This document shows, in pieces, positions 58,325-64,000 of a stretch of 64,000 nucleotides of DNA (positions are counted from its first letter, which is position 1; the number at the start of each line of letters is the position of its first letter). The DNA lies in assembly GCA_028015205.1 (NCBI GenBank), contig CM051521.1:105314513-105378512 (forward strand). The letters run 5' to 3'. The position numbers were made by a program, and so were the translations under genes. The notes beneath the pieces were generated by a model. It saw only the letters and a list, made by a program, of their open reading frames with translations, had not been told where the DNA came from and made no database searches. Source of the DNA: Mytilisepta virgata (taxonomy: Eukaryota; Mollusca; Bivalvia; Mytilida; Mytilidae).

Positions 58325-58560
58325 AGTGCTCGGTTTGGTAAAATATTTCTCTTTTTATTTAAAAAAAAACATATTTCAAACTAATCCTATAAATGACCAA
58401 AATTACCATTTTCAGACAGAGCCACTACTCATCACGATTCATTCAGGACTGATATTACATACGAGTTTCAACCACCAGAAAGCTACAAACGTATTTTACG
58501 AGTTATAGGCATTTAGACAAGTGACCTCTCTACAGAGGAGTTCAAGATCAGATTGAATAA
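58325..58560 (+). repeat. Direct duplicate D1
   Basis: Shares with 61720-61995 the ordered segments 'ttggtaaaatatttctct', 'tcaaactaatcctataaat', 'accattttcagacagag', 'attcaggactgatat' and 'gcatttagacaagt(g/t)acctc'. Roughly 3.4 kb apart. Confidence 0.7.
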
Positions 58561-58599
58561 TATAAAAATGGACCAAAAGAATAAAAACTATGGAGGTTT

Positions 58600-58790
58600 A
58601 TTTCTGCCATCGAGAAGTTTGGCTAGCGAGATAATGATGTGGGTATGTCGACAATTATCTCAATATGTCGACTTAATCTTTTCGGAAATTCGACTTGATT
58701 ACATTTATGTCGACTTTTCGAGAAAAATAAAGCGTCAAATCAACATAGTTAAGTCGACATACGTTATCTCAGAATCGCGTCCGAAAGTCG
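58600..58790. repeat. Cluster of TGTCGAC / GTCGACAT motifs
   Basis: ATGTCGAC occurs near 58645, 58663 and 58708, and the complement GTCGACAT near 58753, next to 'gagataa'/'ttatctca' words. This forms short inverted pairs. Probably a decayed MITE. Confidence 0.4.
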
Positions 58791-58879
58791 AGATGATGCT
58801 CACTCCTCCCGTCGTCGTAAACTCTTCTTCAAAGATACCATTGAGCCAATTTAGACTAAACGTCGGTAGAATGGTCCTT

Positions 58880-59380
58880 TGGTAGCCTATTTCCAAAATT
58901 ATGTCTCGCATCCCCGACTGCAAACCAATATGGCTGCTGTTACTAAAATAGAAAAATAGAAAAAGGGAGTGAATTTTGCCAGATTGAACCAAACTTGGCA
59001 GAAATGGCCCTTAGCTGGTCCTCTTTCAAAATTATGTCCGATGACCAGGACTGTCAACAAAGATGGCTGTCACAGCCGAACTTAGTTTAACATGGGAGCC
59101 AGGCTATGCGTAAATTCATTTAAAAATCTTCTTGTCTGAAACCACTGAATCAATTGGACCAAACCAAAAGAAATGGTGCTTATAAGTGGTCTTCTTCTAG
59201 AATTGTGTCCGATGACCCGGAATGTCAACCAGGATGGCGTCAAAGGAGCCAACTCCCAATACATGAGTCTCCGAGGGTTACTTGGAGACTTGTCAAGAAT
59301 TACCCATATGAGTTTTACCAGATTGGGCCTCGTGTGGAAAGTAGGCCAGCCTATGTGCATTAAAATAAACTAATCTCCAG
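58880..59380 (-). repeat. Degenerate ~155-bp tandem array (family T1, reverse)
   Basis: Reverse-complement match to 6110-6700. 'gtccgatgacc' at about 59036 and 59209 marks two units, with 'cagccgaacttagtttaacat' equivalent to 'tgttaaacttagttcgcctg' of T1. Confidence 0.65.
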
Positions 59381-59950
59381 AACCCATAGACTCCTGCCCA
59401 TTTTGGATTCTTGTGCAAAAATAACTCCAGAAGTTTAAACTCCGTTAGATATTAAAATAATTTACTTGAGGTTTCTTTAATTTACGATGTGCACAAACTG
59501 AACACATGCACACGCACCTCGTCTTGAATGTGTAAGATGTTGTATATAAATATACCTATTTTCAAACAATATGAAATACTGATATATATATATTTTCCAT
59601 TTGTTTTCATTTTTCCATTAATAGGGACAACTAAATAGGAGTGATTTCTCCTATCCAAGAATAATGTTGCTCACTTGGAGCGGAGGAATCAATATACAAA
59701 TTATCAATATTTTTTTTTGCTATGACTTTGGAATGACCTCAGTTCAATTCACTTCCTGTAAGAGTAAGTGCCGTAGACTAATATGTCAAAATATGTCGCA
59801 TTTACGATCACATACATGTACATAAAGCACCATTCCCAGCATTGTCCATGAGTCTTCTCATCTGAAATGAGACAGATATATCACAATAATTATATATTCT
59901 GAACAAACAACAAGCAATAAGATATGTATATGTGGTCATATGTACATATT

Positions 59951-60102
59951 ATCAGGTTTTCTGCAAACGTATATTGTAAAATATCAGTCGCGAGACACAA
60001 TGTGAAGCTTTTTTGGCGAGTGAGCGTAGCGAACGAGCCAAAAAGCTTCATATTGTGTCGAGCGGCTTATATTTTACAATATTTGTTTGAAGAAAACTTG
60101 AT
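59951..60102. repeat. 152-bp imperfect palindrome
   Basis: Arms run from ATCAGGTTTTCT and AAACGTATATTGTAAAATAT to ATATTTTACAATATTTGTTT and AGAAAACTTGAT. The inner part is CACAATGTGAAGCTTTTTTG against CAAAAAGCTTCATATTGTG, around a GC-richer centre (GCGAGTGAGCGTAGCGAACG). Nearly the whole length is self-complementary. It looks like a small foldback element. Confidence 0.75.
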
Positions 60103-60199
60103 GATAAATTTATCGTATTGTTAACTAGCAATCTTAATTCTTAATGGAATTTCTTACTTTTCAATGGCCATCTGCCTATAACCGGATGTTTTTCTGATA

Positions 60200-60295
60200 T
60201 ATTCGGGTCAACGTTGGGTCAAACATTATGACGTCGCTGATATATTCGGGTCAGCTCATATTAGGGTCGGGTCAACTCTTTACGACGTCACAGTG
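60200..60295 (+). repeat. Cluster of GGGTCA and ACGTCA words
   Basis: GGGTCA begins at about 60205, 60216, 60248 and 60268, with ATGACGTCG at 60228 and ACGACGTCAC at 60282. 'gatatattcgggtca' is duplicated. It may be a repeat or a regulatory cluster resembling nuclear-receptor half-sites and CRE sites; no adjacent gene was found. Confidence 0.35.
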
Positions 60296-60659
60296 CCGAA
60301 ATACGGGAAATTCTGAAGGCCTCAGCAGGTCGATATAGCCATAGGGAAATACGATAATAATATATACAAAACAGATGTATACAATGGATTCTAATTTCAG
60401 ATGGGTTGGTGTGGGTGGGAACACTTCATATCTTGTCTTCGGTTATTCATAAAATTAGGATTCCATTGCGCACACTTCGTGTGATTATGAAATCTTGAAT
60501 TTTATTTCATAACCTCAGACAAGATATTCAACTGTTTGTTTAAAGCTTACCTAGTTAAGACTGCTTGTTGAAACGGATTAGGTTCTACTGGTTTGTGATA
60601 AAATCGTGAAAAAGTTGACTCATTTGTCCATTTTGCCTGATTCATAATTTCTGTACAAG

Positions 60660-61625
60660 AAATGCCACTTCTTATGGCAAGCCATTCTCGTCAAAACTCT
60701 GTTTAAAACATTTTTCGAAAATTTTACACACTGAGAATTTAAAAAAAAAACACACTGAGATTAAAAAATCTAAAAATACACACTGAGAATAAGAAATTAC
60801 ACACTGAGATTTCATAAAGACGCATTGAGATTACGAAAAATGAAAAACACACACTGAGAATTGAAAATTACACACTCAGAATTGAAAAATACACACTGAG
60901 ATTTCATAAAGACACACTGAGATGAAATAAATTAACTGAAAAACACACACTGAGAATTTGAAATTACACACTGAGAATTTAAAATTACACACTGAGATTT
61001 GTGCGCATTTTTTATGCGCACATATCTAATTAGCATACGTAATCTTAATCTATTACAAGCTTAAAACAACTAGGGGACAGAACTCGTTAGTCCTTCACTC
61101 TGACGCCAAATGTTTTATAAAATACATTAGAAATACAACGTAAAAGACCAATAGAACAAGAAAAATACCCACTTTCTTTCTTTACAAAAAAACGATGTTA
61201 AGTCTTGAAATTTATTATGAATGTTCGTTGAAGGAACCGCATTTCATTATAATGACAAGAGTTCTAGAGACCAAGATATTAATCTGTTGAATTATTCATC
61301 TCATGAATATTCATTAGTAATTTGCATATTAATCTCAATGTGTATTTTTGAAATCTCAGTGTGTAATTAACAATTCTCAGTGTGTGTTTTCCAATTTATT
61401 TCATCTCAATGTGCCTTTTTAAAATCTCAGTGTGTAATTTTAATTTCTCAATGTATCTTTTTCATTTTTTTTAATCTCAGTGTGTAATTTTAAAATCTCA
61501 GTGTGTAATTTCGATTTCTCAGTGTGTTATTTTAGGTTTTTAAATCTCAGTGTGTATTTTTTTTTCGAAAAAAGGATTTAAACATAGTTTTGACGAGAAC
61601 GGCTTGCCATAGTAAAGGGCACTGA
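60660..61625. mobile_element. Foldback element with ACACACTGAGA subrepeats
   Basis: Outer ends are inverted: 'cttatggcaagccattctcg' with 'tcaaaact' on the left, and 'agttttgacgagaacggctt' with 'gccatagtaaagggcact' on the right. Inside each arm are about 10-13 irregular copies of ACACACTGAGA (left, 60725-61000) or its complement TCTCAGTGTGT (right, 61335-61560). The central 280 bp (61010-61300) holds no gene. Arms of about 330 bp make it a long-TIR foldback transposon. Confidence 0.75.
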
Positions 61626-61719
61626 TCACATATCAAGTGAGTAACATCCAGTAAAGTATCAATTCCGTTATTGGGGTTCCATTGCTGTATGACTAGAAAT
61701 ATAACAGAGATTTATAGTA

Positions 61720-61995
61720 AAGTGCTAGCTTTGGTAAAATATTTCTCTCTTTATTTTATATTTCTGGGGACCGAGAATAAAATATCTTTCAAACTAATCC
61801 TATAAATTACAAATTGACCATTTTCAGACAGAGTCATTCCTGAGGTGAAATTCGCCTCACTCATTCAGGACTGATATAACATTTTAACCACTAGAAAGCG
61901 ATAAACGTAACATGATACCATGTTTAATACACGAGTTAAAGGCATTTAGACAAGTTACCTCTCTACAGAGGAGCTCAAGTTCACATTAGAAAGAG
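61720..61995 (+). repeat. Direct duplicate D2
   Basis: Second copy of the segment at 58325-58560, with a short insertion around 'tctggggaccgagaataaa'. It begins about 95 bp after the foldback element. Confidence 0.7.
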
Positions 61996-62830
61996 TAACC
62001 AAAAGAATGAAAAAAAACATAAGAAACTTAACAAGACTTAGAACAAGACAGTATAAATACTCAAGCACTAGCAATGTAAACTCGCACAAAATTGAAATCA
62101 ATTGCCACCAGGTTAGCATATCCTGTTCCGACGACGAAGGTAGGATATAGTTAAAAATCTCAACTTGGGACGCCACTAGATAGAACCCATGGACGTTCTA
62201 AGGCATTATAAAACGTTAATAACTACTAATTGTAATGAATTAATGACATATGTTATATAGAAATTAACTTCTTTGCAGTTTTCAATACTGGACCAAAAAA
62301 GAGTCATTTATGAATATTACACTATAATGTGACATCTGCGTGAGATACTAAATATTACATGTATTAATTACTTTGAAATTTACTAATTCTTTTTACGTAT
62401 TGCTCAGATTCCAATTTACTTGTCGCGTCCACTGAACGAAGAGCAATAACTCTGGTATATAGATAATCTAAAGATTAATAATTGTTTCTTCATATTTATG
62501 GACACAACGAAAAAATATTATGTTAAAGAACAAATTTTTTGAATTCCAAGAATGGCAATTGAAAGAAAAAAACCAATGTATAAAAAGTTTTAAGAAGCTA
62601 AAAAGAAAACTTTACTGTTTAATCAAGACTTATAAAGATTTACGGTAGTTTCTTCATAGTCTCACCAACACAAATAGAACTAGACCATATGTCAAGGTAG
62701 TTTACATTTTGTGTGCCAACAATTTTTTTATTTTCGTTCTCAACTTTTTAATATGACACGAGTTTCAAGTCGAATGAAATGATGGATTTACCATGTCGAC
62801 GCAAGTTCATTAAATTCTTTGAAACTTCGT
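61996..62830. other. Intergenic, nothing recognised
   Basis: AT-rich; no exon or repeat structure seen. Confidence 0.3.
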
Positions 62831-62833
62831 TTT

Positions 62834-63240
62834 TATACCCCCAGCAAACAAAGTTTGGGGAAAAGGGGGTATATAGGATAAACCTTGTGCGTCCGTCCAT
62901 CGTACCGTTTGTCTGTCGTACTGTCAAGTCCGTTTGTCTGTCGTTTTACTCGTACCGTACGGCCGTCCGTCCATGTACCTTGTAAGCGCAACTTCTCCCA
63001 AACCGTTTAATGGATTTTGATGAAACTTTATATGAAGGTTGGGCATCATATGTTTAAAGCTAGTTCTTAGCGCAACTCCTCCTAAACGGCTTGTTGGATT
63101 TTTATTACACTTTACACTGTTGTAGTACACTACCTATACGTAGATGTGCACGAAGGAATATGGTTGCTGTCCAAAATTTGGAAGGGGAGATAATTCAACT
63201 TATACTCTCAAGCCTGGATGATCCTGGATCAGAATGAACC
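62834..63240 (+). repeat. Hairpin-led repeat with GTCCGTC words
   Basis: A hairpin TATACCCCC ... GGGGGTATA (62834-62873) leads into a GTCCGTCC-, GTCTGTCGT-rich stretch. Two units about 82 bp apart follow, starting 'gcgcaacttctcccaaaccg' and 'gcgcaactcctcctaaacgg'. The same order (hairpin, GTCCGTC run, degenerate units) is seen at 45590. Confidence 0.65.
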
Positions 63241-64000
63241 TTTACAAAGCATTTGATGTGATCTCAGTAACCTCTTGTAAAAAAAGTGATTAGAATTTGC
63301 AATATTCATGTATACAGAGGAAACAATATTGGTTTTAAACAATACATAGGTAACTTGCTGATATACCAGTACATGTATTCCAAAGTTTGAATATCACTCA
63401 GTGAGGTCACTCACAGTTCTAGTTTCCTATGTTTTAGTGTATAAATTCGTGGTAAAATACTTATTAATATTTAGCCAATAACAATTTGGAAGTGAAGTTG
63501 TTTCGAACAGACAAGTAGACATGTCCGGTCATTTCGTATTTTTTGTGGTTAACATTGACCATGTATTTGTCAAATGCACATTTCCTAATAGATGATTACG
63601 GTTTTGACTGTTTTAATGGTCCATAAAAAATCATTTGTAGTGCATGCAATTTTCAGGATGTCTACTCTTATAATATGTATAATGGACGTGTTGGCTACGG
63701 AGTTATCTATTGTTCAGTTTGACATCTTATTGACACTTCACCGGATGTTAACCGAACAAGACGTGCTTATCATGCTTCTTTGGGTTTTTATCGGAGTTCA
63801 CATTGCATGCTAGAACTGTCTTGTTCTAATTCTGTTAGTTTGCTACGTGTTATTTATTTATTTTTCTCTTATTCTTTGTCAATTTAACCCTTTCCGAACC
63901 CGTTGTTTATTAAAAAAATTTAAGCAACGTGTTATTTCCGATGGTCTCAGTCGACGATTGGTTCAAACAAACTGTCATAACTCGTCAGACCAAAGCACCA
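63241..64000. other. Terminal stretch, no gene recognised
   Basis: A 73-codon plus-strand frame at 63592-63813 is hydrophobic but has no recognisable motif. Its surroundings vaguely resemble retroelement tail sequence. Left unassigned. Confidence 0.25.

Noticed and set aside
62779..62985. Short plus-strand frame over the CCCCC/GGGGG hairpin
   Set aside because: Falls in a repeat with a GTCCGTC run; Val/Arg/Pro-rich translation is an artefact of that run.

Overview
The window looks like nuclear DNA of a marine bivalve, most likely a mussel (Mytilus-like). It is strongly AT-rich. Its genes are split by GT-AG introns, and it carries tRNA-derived SINEs of the molluscan type, hammerhead-ribozyme repeats of the kind known from bivalves, a Penelope-like retroelement, many short inverted-repeat transposons and long minisatellites. 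Nothing suggests a prokaryotic, organellar or viral origin. The species call is inference from repeat style; no database was searched.

Layout. (1) 0.1-9.2 kb: two plus-strand exons (98-982 and 8322-9213) encode paralogous basic proteins with two membrane segments. A young SINE and a degenerate tandem array lie between them. (2) 9.6-14.9 kb: a retroelement tail, a 47-bp minisatellite and a 37-bp minisatellite with higher-order structure. (3) 15.7-27 kb: a minus-strand multi-exon gene with one 2.2-kb exon for a Ser/Arg/Lys/Glu-rich repetitive region, then small exons for a conserved-looking C-terminal domain. Splice phases agree across most junctions. The C-terminus is reminiscent of the kinetochore protein CENP-U, tentatively. 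A hAT-like non-autonomous transposon sits in one intron. (4) 29.9-32.9 kb: a decayed LINE carrying a later insertion. (5) 34.5-38.3 kb: four decayed hammerhead-ribozyme motifs, three of them about 260 bp apart. (6) 37.3-41.4 kb and 49.9-52.2 kb: two minus-strand paralogues (genes A and B) for secreted Gln/Gly/Pro/Asn-rich repeat proteins. They share a Cys-rich, VWC-like module split at the same splice phases. Between them a 5'-truncated Penelope-like element is inserted inside a ~158-bp degenerate tandem array. (7) 53-64 kb: no convincing gene; palindromes, a large foldback element, MITEs and more degenerate arrays.

The genes do not form an operon or pathway. The notable associations are the two tandem paralogue pairs, and the co-occurrence of hammerhead-bearing repeats with a Penelope-like reverse transcriptase of a class elsewhere linked to hammerhead ribozymes. 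Exon borders come from reading splice signals and checking phases by eye; there is no transcript support.
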